Shown here piece by piece: positions 54,480 to 61,879 of a stretch of DNA of 64,000 bases (position 1 is the first letter of the stretch; each line of letters begins with the position of its first letter). Location of the stretch: contig NC_069662.1 of the NCBI RefSeq assembly GCF_027244095.1, positions 9,698,501 through 9,762,500 of the forward strand, written 5' to 3'. Position numbers and translations under genes: made by a program. Source of the DNA: Hemicordylus capensis (Eukaryota; Chordata; Lepidosauria; Squamata; Cordylidae). Under the pieces are notes generated by a model that was given only the letters and a program-made list of their open reading frames with translations, made no database searches and had not been told where the DNA came from.

Positions 54480-57151
54480 AGCTAGGAAATCCGGCTTGAG
54501 CTCAATGGCCTTGGAGAGGTCTGGCAGCGCTGCTTTGAACTTGCCCATAGCCAAGTAGATGGTTGCACGTTTGTAGTAGGTAAGGTAGTTTTTGGGATCA
54601 ATTTCTAAGAGGGATGCATGAGTGGAACAAAAAGAAAACACAGTGGCATTTATTTCTGTATCAGGGCTATATAGTGCATGATTGCAAATTAATTGGGGGG
54701 AAATCCGAACCCCTCCTCTGCAAAAAAACTAATCCTTACAAGATGAGCATGGATTATTGCAAGCCTTGACCATTTCTCTTTGAATCTAGGAGCCAGACAG
54801 TGGACACTTACACTGTGGAGAGGGAGGGTGACTGGGCTTCTCTTTATCCCCTTCAGGAGTAATATACTTTGAACAGTAACAAGTACATGCGTGGATTGCT
54901 AACTGGTTGAAGGACAGGAAACAGGGCAGGTATAAATGGAGAGTTTTCACAATGGAGGGAAGTAAGAAGTGGGTTCCCCCCAGGAATCTGTACTGGGCTT
55001 TTAACCTATTTCATAAATGATCTAGAAGTAGAAGCAAGCAGCATGGTGGCCAGATTTGCAGATGATACCAAACTCTTTCGGGTAGTGAAATCGAAAACAG
55101 ATTGTGAGGAGCTCCAAAAGGATATCTCCAAACTGGGTGAGTAGGCAACAAAATGGTAAATGTGGTTCAATATTGGCAAATGTAAAGTGATGCACATTGA
55201 GACAAAATCCCACAACTTCAAGTATACGTTGATGGGATCTGAGCTGTTAGTGTCTGATGATGAGAAAGATATTTGGATCGTGGTGGAGAGCTCGTTGAAA
55301 GTGTCAACTCAATGTGCGGCAGCTGTGAAAAAGGCCAATTCCATGCTAGGGATCATTAGGAATCTGACGGGGCCTGAGAGAGCTTGGAAGCCGTGTGAAG
55401 CTCCAGCGTTAACACAACAGCATCCACTAATATGACATCTGTAGTTTAGGTGTTTGTATGATCTTTTCAAGCAGATAGGATGCATTACTTACCGACTGCA
55501 GTGTGGTAGTGAGACAGCGCTTCAGCCAGTTGCCCAGCTGCCAACAACTTCCGGCCCATTTCCAGGTGGTTTTCGATCTCCGCTTGCCCAGCGGCCAGCA
55601 AACCTATAAGGTACAAAATAGTTCAGGAGGAGAATAAGTCAGTGTAACTGATTTACAGTTACTGAAAAAGAGAGAACATGAAGTTATGCACTTGCGGTTT
55701 TGCCGGTTACCAATTCCAGAACCTGATATCTCACCAAGCTTAGCTTTAGCCTTCTGAAGGGTTAAGGAAAGAGTCAAGGATAGCAGGGAGGCGATAATTC
55801 AATTTTTTTATTTGTCTACTTAGATTGCAGTTCTCACACAGAGTTAACAAGTTCCTTTCCTCTTCTGGTTCTATGCACCAGTTACAAATCAGTGCTTTTT
55901 GTTTTGTTTCATTTGCTTGTTTATTTAAACTGCATGGGATACAACTCAGAAAAGATATGCAACAGAAAAGCCTGCAAAGTAAGCTGTTTCAGATTTTATT
56001 TATAAAACCATACTCCTCTAAAGGAAGCGCCTGAGACAATACAAGCCACTAGCCTGTGTCATTTCAGGGCTAGGCCTGGGTTCAAACCCCCACTCAGCCA
56101 TGAAGCTCACTGGATGATAATGAGCCAATCACCCTTTTTTTTAGCCTACCCAACTTTACTGGGTTGTTGTGAAAATATGAGAGAGGGGAAGTGGCATGTA
56201 TACCATCTTTAGCTCCTTGGAGAATGGGCAGATTTTAGTGGAGCAATACATAAAGGAAACAAAGAAAACTTCTACTACTAGGATAAAATATTGTGTTTGC
56301 AGCAGCTGGCTTCCATGCTGGCCACAATACACTCCTGTCAAGTAGATCAGCCTTTGATCAGGCTATCTAACAGGATGTTCTTTATTCTCTCCCTGATCAT
56401 CAGCAGGAGACAGTTTTTAACCAGCTGCAGAGTGAGAAGAACGAACTAGGTGGAGGTCAGTTCTCACTCCAGATATACCGTAGTTAAATAAATGACCCAA
56501 ACCGGATGAGTTAGAAGGAGCAGCTTGAAGTCTTTTAGTTAACAAGTTTCAAAGTTTATATTGAGATTTAAAATCATTTGAATATTTTAGGGTTGGTTGT
56601 TTTACATTGGTTTTAGTGCATAAAACACCCAGAAATAAAGGTGTAAAAAGAGAAGGGAAGGATTCCCCACCCCCACCCCAAGTCCCCAAACACTGAGGTC
56701 TAGAAACAAGTCAAGGCTGAGTGGGTGGAGCTAACGAGCCAGCAATAAGTCCAAGTATGGAAAAGGGGGCGTGGCAAAAAGAACCGCCAGAGGGATTGGG
56801 TGGGGCCTGGGAAGGGGGTGTACGGTGGGGCGTGGCTTAGAGGGTGGAGAAAGCGTTGCAGCAAGAGACGGGAGACCGCCCAGGCCGGGCGGGGGGGCTA
56901 AGGGGGCGGGGCCTACGAGAGAACAGGGGGCGGGGCCATCGGAAGCTCGGTTGCTAAGGGCTAGAGGAAGGGGGGGTCGCCACCTCTCGGTTACCATGGT
57001 TACCTGGCAACTGTAGATCCAGCAGGACACACAGCAAGGACGCGACCCACAGCAGGCGCCTCTCGCAGCCCCCAGGGCCGAGCCCGGGGCTGTCCCCGGC
57101 TCTCCCCAGCAGCCCCAGGCCGCGCCACAGCGGCTGCTGCCCGGACTCCAT
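38495..57151 (-). CDS. DNAJC3: DnaJ homolog subfamily C member 3 (P58IPK)-like, 12 coding exons, 518 aa
   Basis: An ER-lumenal Hsp40 co-chaperone: the family binds unfolded clients with TPR repeats and stimulates BiP/HSPA5 ATPase through its J domain; P58IPK is also reported to restrain PERK and PKR. Twelve GT-AG exons total 1557 bp with consistent phases. Residues 33-46 form a hydrophobic signal core, followed by VLLDLQLPG as in the known family start. TPR sequence runs from about residue 56 to 405. The J domain begins at [10 protein letters not shown] (410-419), with HPD at 441-443. The protein ends FHFKFHFN like human DNAJC3, but the Gly/His linker before it is shorter. Human DNAJC3 is 504 aa, so this copy is nearly full length; the extra residues are mostly a longer N-terminal lead. 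ATG 57149-57151 was chosen; an upstream in-frame GTG run has no ATG. Neighbours (claudin-10-like, ADAT3) suggest the second ohnolog, sometimes called dnajc3b; this is an inference. Confidence 0.95.
38912..38962. repeat. Half palindromic MITE (GATGGGAGTTGTAGTCC)
   Basis: One arm only, next to the Tc1 element. Confidence 0.6.
39194..39796 (-). pseudogene. Tc1 transposase, C-terminal part (frame-shifted)
   Basis: Contains [33 protein letters not shown] and [17 protein letters not shown], the DD34E-type core, and runs to the natural C-terminus. It lies in a different frame from the N-terminal part. Confidence 0.9.
39687..40109 (-). pseudogene. Tc1 transposase, N-terminal and first catalytic Asp part
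   Basis: Starts in the DNA-binding domain ([20 protein letters not shown]) and includes [14 protein letters not shown] with the first catalytic Asp. It is shifted out of frame just before the second core block. Confidence 0.88.
40600..40818 (-). mobile_element. SINE-B adjoining the Tc1 element
   Basis: The AT-rich tail directly abuts the Tc1 right TA; body TATCCCACTCTTCCTCCAAG to CACTACACCACGCTGGCTC. The Tc1 element probably landed in the SINE's AT tail. Confidence 0.85.
40990..41285. repeat. LINE-type 3' tail, same family as 541-885
   Basis: TATATACTGCTTTTCATCAC and GATCGTGAGCCCTTTTGGGA. Confidence 0.45.
41563..41770 (-). mobile_element. Sauria-type SINE
   Basis: Minus-strand copy with GTGGTTGTCTTTGGTAGAAT, GGGGTTTACCATTGCCATCT and tRNA-like head near GGGATTCAAACCGGC. 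Confidence 0.8.
41826..41955. repeat. Palindromic ACTACAACTCCCA MITE
   Basis: GCCTACAACTCCCATAATCC and GGATTATGGGAGTTGTAGTC arms; related to 57812-57960. Confidence 0.8.
41960..42090. repeat. Palindromic MITE, ends TTAAGACTTGGG / CCCAAGTCTTAA
   Basis: GGATTCTTAAGACTTGGGAC and GACCCAAGTCTTAAGAATCC are near-perfect inverted ends. It lies 50 bp from DNAJC3-like exon 11. Confidence 0.8.
42139..42287 (-). CDS. DNAJC3: DNAJC3-like exon 11, J domain core
   Basis: 149 bp; acceptor CCCTAG, donor CCAG/GTAACA. Encodes [18 protein letters not shown]; the HPD triad needed to stimulate Hsp70 ATPase is intact. Confidence 0.97.
42992..43375. repeat. Three SINE-A fragments in mixed orientation
   Basis: + strand 5S part at 42992-43048 (GCTAAGCAGGGTCCACG), minus tRNA-headed copy at 43065-43250, minus 5S part at 43250-43375. 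Confidence 0.7.
43725..43857 (-). CDS. DNAJC3: DNAJC3-like exon 10
   Basis: 133 bp; acceptor TTCACAG, donor GAG/GTATGT. Encodes the helical linker and the start of the J domain ([12 protein letters not shown]). Confidence 0.96.
44292..44595 (-). mobile_element. SINE-A copy, near full length
   Basis: AGGAACACAGGAAGCTGTAT to CTTGCTACCACCAGACCAGC. Confidence 0.8.
44990..45965 (+). repeat. Probable L2-like LINE 3' region
   Basis: CTTACATCCTTCAAATCCCTCC near the start and AATGTAAGCCCCTCAGGGC near 45880 followed by GTAAAGTGCCATGCC resemble L2-type 3' ends; the middle may be other sequence. Confidence 0.45.
46102..46222 (-). CDS. DNAJC3: DNAJC3-like exon 9
   Basis: 121 bp; acceptor CCACAG, donor AAAG/GTAAGA. 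Encodes the last full TPR ([16 protein letters not shown]). Confidence 0.95.
46716..46821 (-). CDS. DNAJC3: DNAJC3-like exon 8
   Basis: 106 bp; acceptor AATAG, donor AAG/GTGAGG. Encodes [16 protein letters not shown] and RICHCLSK. Confidence 0.95.
46881..47095. repeat. Two ACTACA(A/G)CTCCCA-type MITE pieces
   Basis: GTTCCCTGTAACAGGAATTT and GACTACAGCTCCCAGC with a decayed inverse arm; between DNAJC3-like exons 7 and 8. Confidence 0.55.
47152..47271 (-). CDS. DNAJC3: DNAJC3-like exon 7
   Basis: 120 bp; acceptor CTGCAG, donor AG/GTGGGG. Encodes [15 protein letters not shown], a strongly conserved family segment. Confidence 0.95.
47902..48083 (-). CDS. DNAJC3: DNAJC3-like exon 6
   Basis: 182 bp; acceptor CTTCAG, donor AA/GTGAGT. 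Encodes [18 protein letters not shown] onward, including the [14 protein letters not shown] segment. Confidence 0.95.
48185..48229. repeat. (CA)n-rich microsatellite
   Basis: CCACCCACACACACACAC run followed by about 10 further CA units. Confidence 0.9.
48326..48510 (-). repeat. SINE-B, diverged
   Basis: ATATCTCACTCTTCCTCCAA through CACAACAACCCTGTGAGGTA to GGCTACACCATGCTGGCT. Confidence 0.75.
48511..50931. other. DNAJC3-like intron 5: no exon recognised
   Basis: Contains an SINE-A head fragment at 49862-49900 and a (GT)n run at 50229-50250; the rest is unassigned. Open frames here lack known domains. Confidence 0.4.
50932..51075 (-). CDS. DNAJC3: DNAJC3-like exon 5
   Basis: 144 bp, phase 0 at both ends. 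Acceptor ATCAG before CTTCAA was chosen because it keeps frame with exon 4 and restores [12 protein letters not shown], matching the family. Ends ILDRAIE before GTACC. Confidence 0.92.
51777..51920. repeat. CAGTGTTCCC-ended palindromic MITE (old)
   Basis: GCAGTGTTCCCTGCAACAAG start, GACTCCAACTGCCATAATCC and CTGGGAGTCATAGTCAACAA arms. Confidence 0.65.
52210..52284 (-). CDS. DNAJC3: DNAJC3-like exon 4
   Basis: 75 bp, exactly 25 codons, phase 0 at both ends. Encodes [13 protein letters not shown] and the rest of a TPR helix pair. Confidence 0.93.
52559..52694. mobile_element. 136-bp palindromic hAT-type MITE with TSD
   Basis: CAGTGTTCTTTCTAACAGGG start, inverse end. Flanks GTAGCATT and GTAGCATG match at 7 of 8. 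Confidence 0.8.
52718..52792 (+). repeat. CR1/L3 LINE 3' terminus
   Basis: GTGGGCCACTGTGCGAAACA, GATGCTGGACTAGATGGGCC; truncated at both sides, followed by (GT)n. Confidence 0.7.
52850..53048. mobile_element. hAT-type non-autonomous element, CAGTGTTC ends
   Basis: CAGTGTTCTGTCCAATTTTT and GCGGGAACACTG ends. Flanks GCCGGTGG and CCTGGTGG match at 6 of 8. Not palindromic inside. Confidence 0.75.
53137..53290. repeat. Palindromic MITE (GGACTGAAACTCCCATCATC form)
   Basis: Inverted arms near 53180 and 53232 (GGGGATGATGGGTATTGTAG). Confidence 0.7.
53871..54006. mobile_element. 136-bp palindromic hAT-type MITE, 59-bp perfect arms
   Basis: 53871-53929 and the reverse complement of 53948-54006 are identical over 59 bp by eye, with a loop under 20 bp. 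Starts CAGTGTTCCCTCTAACAGGG. Confidence 0.9.
54423..54475. repeat. G-run plus (GAAA)n/(GA)n tract beside DNAJC3-like exon 3
   Basis: Runs up to a few bases from the exon 3 donor; in the transcript it is a pyrimidine tract just inside the intron. Confidence 0.9.
54480..54604 (-). CDS. DNAJC3: DNAJC3-like exon 3
   Basis: 125 bp; acceptor CTCTTAG, donor GTAAGT running straight into a (GA)n tract. Encodes the second TPR ([20 protein letters not shown]). Confidence 0.95.
54885..55385 (+). mobile_element. CR1/L3 LINE reverse-transcriptase fragment in DNAJC3-like intron 2
   Basis: GCGTGGATTGCTAACTGGTT, then a frame with [10 protein letters not shown] (55050-55080) and [12 protein letters not shown]. 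Truncated at both ends with stops. Confidence 0.8.
55493..55603 (-). CDS. DNAJC3: DNAJC3-like exon 2
   Basis: 111 bp, phase 1 to 1, acceptor TTATAG, donor GTAAGT. Encodes the first TPR ([17 protein letters not shown]). Confidence 0.95.
56055..56240 (+). repeat. SINE-B, old copy, head incomplete
   Basis: GGGTTCAAACCCCCACTCAG, CTCACTGGATGATAATGAGC, TAGCTCCTTGGAGAATGGGC. Confidence 0.6.
57004..57151 (-). CDS. DNAJC3: DNAJC3-like exon 1
   Basis: 148 bp coding: start Met, Gly-rich lead and the signal-peptide core [14 protein letters not shown]. Donor CCAG/GTAACC. Confidence 0.9.
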
Positions 57152-57467
57152 GTCCCAGCTCCGGCACCAACTCACTTCCGCATCCGTTGCCTCGTCGGCT
57201 AAAGCCACTTCCGGCCTCTTGCCTCCCCCTCGGAGCCTCTCTAGGCTTCCTCCCCTCTATGGGACATCAGGCCTCGTTCCGGACCGGAGTCTCTCCTACA
57301 GGCGCGGCAGGGGGTGGGGGAGGAAAGCGTGGCGCCCTCTGGCCAATCAGCGCCCTCTTCCTGCAGGCCGGAGAACTTCGATAGCCAATCAGCTTGAGAG
57401 AAGGAGTTAGTGCCTGGCGAGGGCATAGTCAGAGAGAGTAGCATCTTTGACGCGTGCGATGGAGTAG
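57152..57467. promoter_or_regulatory. GC-rich divergent promoter region between DNAJC3-like and ADAT3
   Basis: Two ETS/GABP-like sites (CACTTCCG at 57173-57180 and CCACTTCCGG at 57205-57214) and two CCAATCAG boxes (near 57342 and 57385) lie upstream of DNAJC3-like exon 1. The GC-rich block extends left to about 56760, with GGGGCGGGGCC Sp1-type runs. ADAT3 points away 0.75 kb further on. Shared promoter use is inferred. Confidence 0.55.
57420..57467 (+). other. ADAT3: Possible non-coding first exon of ADAT3 (end only)
   Basis: GGAGTAG/GTGAGC at 57467-57468 is a good donor. A matching acceptor GGCAG/GG ends at 58210, 16 bp before the ADAT3 start codon. An intron in the 5' UTR is known for human ADAT3, whose first exon is shared with SCAMP4. 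The 5' limit is arbitrary. Confidence 0.3.
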
Positions 57468-57811
57468 GTGAGCTGCCCAAAAACACGTGTTGCAAGGGAG
57501 GAGATGGACTTGTGGGAGGTCATGCTTTTTTCCATGCAATAATTGAATGGTTAGCTAATTAGCCGTCACGCTAAGCACGTGTGAGTGGCTGCGGTGGGAG
57601 AGGGAGACACGGGAGAAAGGAAGCGAGTGCCGCAGGGCTCGTGCCCCACCCCGGATCGTGTGAAGCGATCCTAAAGGAGGGAATTTTTCTGGGCATGTAC
57701 AGAGTGCCCCTTGCTTGCCTCTGGATATCCGCCCTGCCCTCACCCCATAAAGCACCATGTGCATTGGTGTAGCTGTATAAATAGGGATAATAATAGGATC
57801 TCTTTGTCTAA

Positions 57812-57960
57812 ACCAGGTCTGCTCAACTGTGGTCCCCCCCAGCTGTTTTTGGACTACAACTCCCAAAATCCCCAGCCACAGTGGCCAATAGCCAGGGATT
57901 ATGGGAGTTGTAGGCCAACATCTGCAGGAGGGCCAGCATCTGCAGGAGGGCTGTGCTGGG
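57812..57960. repeat. Palindromic ACTACAACTCCCA MITE in the ADAT3 leader intron
   Basis: GGACTACAACTCCCAAAATC and GGATTATGGGAGTTGTAGGC arms; GCATCTGCAGGAGGG is duplicated at the right end. Confidence 0.75.
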
Positions 57961-58226
57961 GTTTGATAGGTCCAGTTGCCATCTCCCCATCTTGTATATC
58001 ACCACTTTAAAAGGTGCCTCTTTGCTCAGTGTTCTGACCTTCCGTTCATTCTCGCCATACCGATTTGCTGCCAACATTACTCTTCTGTTGGCATGCTGCC
58101 TATATTGGAGGAATGACAAGACTGCAGGTAATGTGAGCAAGGAACCCAGTGTTGTGTGTGTGTGTGTGTTACATATTTTAATTCCTCTTCTCTTTCTCAA
58201 TGAGTGGCAGGGATGCAGCTAGCCTG

Positions 58227-59279
58227 ATGGAGCCAGGCTGCAAGCGCCGGAAAACGGCGAAGCTGACAGATGCCACTCCTTGGAAGGTGGTGCCAGTTCT
58301 TTCGGAGCGGGAATCTCAAAGAGTTGCGTTAATGCCTGTTTATGCTGCGCCTGTCCTGGACAAGAAGGAGGCATCCCGACTGGTGAAGGAGGTCTCCACC
58401 GTCTACCCACTGGGCGACTACCCGCACTTGAAGCGTGTCCGAGCGCGCGCCTCCGTGGACAGCCCGCACCCACTGGAGATGATTCTGTGCTTGGCAAATC
58501 CCAGCCAAGAGGAAGGAACTTTGCCATCTCTGGCTGAACTCTTCCCTGACGGCCAAGTAGACCTGTGTGGCTTGGGGGAACCCTTCTTGGCTCAGGTGCC
58601 GCTCTGCCCGCCCTTGACCCGGCCACAGTACGAGGAAGCCGTCTCACACTGGCCAGTCTCTTTCCACGAGAACAAACACATCAGCCAGGCCTTGAATGGC
58701 TCTCTCTTCACAGCCTTGGAGAAGGCCGCCATGCAAAGCCACATGGAGTTGGCCATCCAAGCCGCGGAACGGGGAGCGAGGCAGGGAATGAAGCCGGTTG
58801 GAGCCGTGGTGGTCGATCCGGTGACTGGGAGAGTTCTGGCCACGGGACATGACTGCAGGGACGGCCTCCACCCGCTGCTGCATGCCGCCATGGTTTGCAT
58901 CGACCTGGTAGCCTGTGGCCAAGGTGGTGGAGCCTACAGCTATAAGGATTACCCTGCCTGCACCTTCTTTCAGGTGGGCAGCAATAACTCGGACCCGTCC
59001 TCTTTTGAGGACTCGCTGCCCTACATCTGCACCGGCTACGACATGTACTTGACGCGAGAACCGTGTGCCATGTGTGCCATGGCGCTGGTGCACTCTCGCA
59101 TTGAGAGGGTCTTCTATGGGGTGCCATCCCCCCAGGGAGCCCTGGGGACCAAGCACCACATCCACAGCCGCAGGGACCTGAACCACCGCTACGAGGTGTT
59201 CTGCGGCATTCTAGAAGACCAGTGCCGCACGCTGATGCAGGTCTCGCCTCTAAAGGAACCCCCAGGAGAGACTGCCTGA
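58227..59279 (+). CDS. ADAT3: tRNA-specific adenosine deaminase subunit ADAT3, single coding exon, 350 aa
   Basis: The non-catalytic partner of ADAT2 in the heterodimer that converts A34 to inosine in tRNA anticodons, in nucleus and cytosol. The N-terminal half (residues 1-180) carries the ADAT3-specific region ([30 protein letters not shown]). The CDA-fold domain spans about 180-340, with zinc ligands H219 and the PCAMC motif C280/C283. The position that is the catalytic Glu in active deaminases (HAE) is Ala here (HAA, 219-221); human ADAT3 has Val, so lack of catalysis is expected. Start: the frame has an earlier ATG at 58200, but a splice acceptor GGCAG ends at 58210, and MEP at 58227 matches the human start, so 58227 was chosen. 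Length is close to the human 351 aa. An intronless ORF is normal for this gene. Confidence 0.96.
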   Translation: MEPGCKRRKTAKLTDATPWKVVPVLSERESQRVALMPVYAAPVLDKKEASRLVKEVSTVYPLGDYPHLKRVRARASVDSPHPLEMILCLANPSQEEGTLPSLAELFPDGQVDLCGLGEPFLAQVPLCPPLTRPQYEEAVSHWPVSFHENKHISQALNGSLFTALEKAAMQSHMELAIQAAERGARQGMKPVGAVVVDPVTGRVLATGHDCRDGLHPLLHAAMVCIDLVACGQGGGAYSYKDYPACTFFQVGSNNSDPSSFEDSLPYICTGYDMYLTREPCAMCAMALVHSRIERVFYGVPSPQGALGTKHHIHSRRDLNHRYEVFCGILEDQCRTLMQVSPLKEPPGETA

Positions 59280-59320
59280 GAGGAGGGCTTTTATTTTTTT
59301 AATTTTTTTTTAAAAAAACA

Positions 59321-59326
59321 AATAAA
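59321..59326 (+). terminator. ADAT3: ADAT3 polyadenylation signal AATAAA
   Basis: Canonical hexamer 42 bp after the stop in a T/A-rich stretch, giving a very short 3' UTR; GT-rich sequence follows at 59345-59360. Confidence 0.7.
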
Positions 59327-59583
59327 TTATTTTAAGAACAGGCATGACTCTGTTGTGATTGACGGTATGGAAGTCTTTTGAGCAGCCAGTGTTGTGTGGA
59401 TTTCTTGCAGTGCACGCTGGGAAATAAGCAGGGGAAAGAGGAACACTTAATGGCCGCTGCCCACAAATGCTCCTAAATAGAATTCATAATTGCGAAGGGT
59501 ACCTGTAGGCTGTAGCCACATAATGAACCCTTCATCTTTGCATAGTTTTCTGAAGCGGTGGATGGGTGTAGGACAGCTTTAAT

Positions 59584-59735
59584 TAACACAGCGATTCACA
59601 AGCTTCGGGCCCCAAATGTTATTGGACCACAACTCCCATCACCCCCAGCCCACCCTTCAGCCATTATGGCTGGAGATGATGGGAGTTGTAGTTTAGCAAC
59701 ATCTAGGGACCCAAATTTGAGAATCCCTGGCTTAA
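59584..59735. repeat. Palindromic ACTACAACTCCCA MITE downstream of ADAT3
   Basis: GACCACAACTCCCATCACCC and GAGATGATGGGAGTTGTAGT arms. Confidence 0.75.
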
Positions 59736-61285
59736 TGCATGGCAGGAGGCTATAGATCTGGTTTGCACAACTGGGTGACCCACCAAGCCAAGCAGAACTC
59801 TCCAGCCATCTGTTGTGGCCTGGCAGGAGATAAGCAGACCCTCCATTTGTGCTATCCCAGGCAGGGAGCAAAGACGAGGAGACTGACTGAGTTGTCAGTC
59901 AAACCACACTGCATAGCTTATTATGGGCTGCCTCTGTTTCAATGGGTCACAAGTGGTACGAGAGTGCTACAGAATACTGGCTTTCATGGATTTATATCCA
60001 GACTTTCCTGACAGTGCAGTCCTAGGTGAATGCACAACAAAGCAACCCAAATGCAAAAAATTCCATCCTAATGTAAATGCTAAAAGCTCCAAAAACGTAC
60101 GGCCATAAAGGGCCCAGGAAATGTTTCAAAGTGGCAACTGCTCTGTAAGTGGTCATTGGTTTTCACTTAGAGATGTAAAAAGATGAAAGCCCCTGATTGG
60201 TCTGTAATGCACCACTCTAGGGATTGCCCCAACCCTCCCATAAATCACAAGTGCATCTAATGCATCACATCTCCCATAAATCACTCATAGAGCGTTGCAT
60301 TATGGGCAATTCAGCAACGAACCTCTTTTTATATCTCAGCGTGCAATTGAAGTAGTCACTGCCTGGAAACATTTCCTGGGCCCAGCAGTTTTGCAAAACT
60401 AGAGGAGGCCAGGAGCGGCTCGTTTGAAACTCGCAACAAAGTGCCAAACCTCTACCATCACTCAGTCTCAGTTTCATGTCTGCAAAACGGTACTGTGAAT
60501 GGCCTGCATCGCATAAGGCTCAGCCTTGACCATCATGGCGTCCAAACCAATGATTTCCAAAGCTTTGGGGGGTTGAAAAGCAGTATTTGAATATTCTGAA
60601 GAAAAGAACAATAACTCCAAGGGCAGACCAACTTCTAAAAAGGGCACTTTGGCCCACTTCTGCTCCTAATCTTCCCCCTTCAAATGTATAGCTGCAGGAC
60701 AGTATGGGGTGTATTGGAGCAGGTGCGGCCGTTTTATGAGGCAAGGTGAGGCATTGGCTTCAGGCAGTAGTTTACTGTGGCCCCAGCAGGGCGGCAAGAT
60801 GCCGCCCTCTGTCACCATCAGAGCAGCTCCTTGGGATCGACCTGAACTTGGCAGGTTTTGCCAGTGTCTCTTCACACTCCTTGCAAAGAAGCACAAGGAG
60901 TGAAGAGGAGGCTGCTGGTCTCTGCCCCCCTGCACTTCCAAAGCTTGCAAGGGCTGGTTTTGAAAGGGGGCTGCCACACAGCAGGGGCATGGGGCAAGCC
61001 AGCATCTTGTACTTTGCCCCAGGCAGCACCGTACCGTGAGCCATCCCTGCATTTGTGGGACCATCTCAGCTGGTCCGAATGGATGGTTAAGTCCTGGAGA
61101 GGCATGGCACAACTGAGTAGGCACCTTAGCTTCATTTTCAAGGCAACACCTGTTCCTTGTGTCTACATGTTTAGTTTCTGCGAGCCACTTTGGGGAGAGA
61201 ATTGATGGGATGTTCTTTTTTAAAAATCCAAATTAGTACATCTATATGGAAGACGTGTCTTGAAGAGAATAGTTTAAGGGCAGCT
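59736..61285. other. No gene recognised
   Basis: No open frame with ADAT3-neighbour homology; no clear SCAMP4-like exon found here. Confidence 0.4.
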
Positions 61286-61515
61286 CGTGGAAGATAAGAA
61301 CATAAGAACAGCCCGGCTGGATCACCCAGCCCTGAGCCATTTTGGAAGGGCGGTATACAAATCAAATCAATCAATCAATCAATCAATCAGGCCCAAGGCC
61401 CATCTAGTCCAGCATCCTGTTTCGCACAGTGGCCCACCAGATGCCGCTGGAAGCCACAGGCAGGAGTTGAGGGCGTGCCCTCTCTCCTGCCATTACTCCC
61501 CTGCAACTGGTACTC
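61286..61515 (-). mobile_element. CR1/L3 LINE 3' end with a short retroposed insertion
   Basis: CATAAGAACAGCCCGGCTGG is cut by about 60 bp (ACCCAGCCCTGAGCCATTTT, then an (AATC)n tail, to about 61388) before GGCCCAAGGCCCATCTAG resumes the CR1 sequence. Confidence 0.75.
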
Positions 61516-61615
61516 AGAGGCATCCTGGACTGCTGTTCTGCTTTCCATTTGCAGAGTGTGCTTGATGGAGGCTAATATTACAAAATTTGACTTCTCCTAC
61601 CTGCCCTCTGTTCTA

Positions 61616-61760
61616 AAGGTAAAGTTGTGCTGTCGAGTCGGTGTCGACTCCTGGTGCCCTGTGGTTTTCTTTGGTAGAATACAGGAGGGGTTTACCATTG
61701 CCATCTCCCATGCAGTCTGAGATGATGCCTTTTAGTATCTTCCTATATCGCTCCTGCCAC
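61616..61760 (-). mobile_element. Sauria-type SINE, 5'-truncated
   Basis: AAAGTTGTGCTGTCGAGTCG, GTGGTTTTCTTTGGTAGAAT, CTTCCTATATCGCTCCTGCC. Confidence 0.8.
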
Positions 61761-61833
61761 CTTCATATTCTACCACTTCTTTCTACTGCATGTTTAGACC
61801 AGTCCTAAACTACAGAACAGGGTCCAGAGCAGA

Positions 61834-61868
61834 GGTCAACCTAGGTAATTTTGGAGCCTGGACCTAAA
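61834..61868. repeat. End fragment of an AGAGGTGC hAT element
   Basis: AGAGGTCAACCTAGGTAATT and TTGGAGCCTGGACC match the inverted right end of 17876-18105. Confidence 0.6.
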
Positions 61869-61879
61869 GAGAACGTTTT

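Noticed and set aside
57149-57208. N-terminal extension of the DNAJC3-like protein
   Set aside because: The extended frame opens with GTG, not ATG; the first ATG is 57151-57149.
57152-57470. Canonical ER-stress response element in the DNAJC3-like promoter
   Set aside because: A CGTGG and a CCAAT lie near each other at 57330-57347 but their orientation and spacing do not fit CCAAT-N9-CCACG.
58200-58226. Upstream ADAT3 start adding nine residues
   Set aside because: A splice acceptor lies between this ATG and the one at 58227, and the family protein begins at MEP.
58219-59186. Long minus-strand frames opposite ADAT3
   Set aside because: Shadows of a conserved GC-rich coding sequence.
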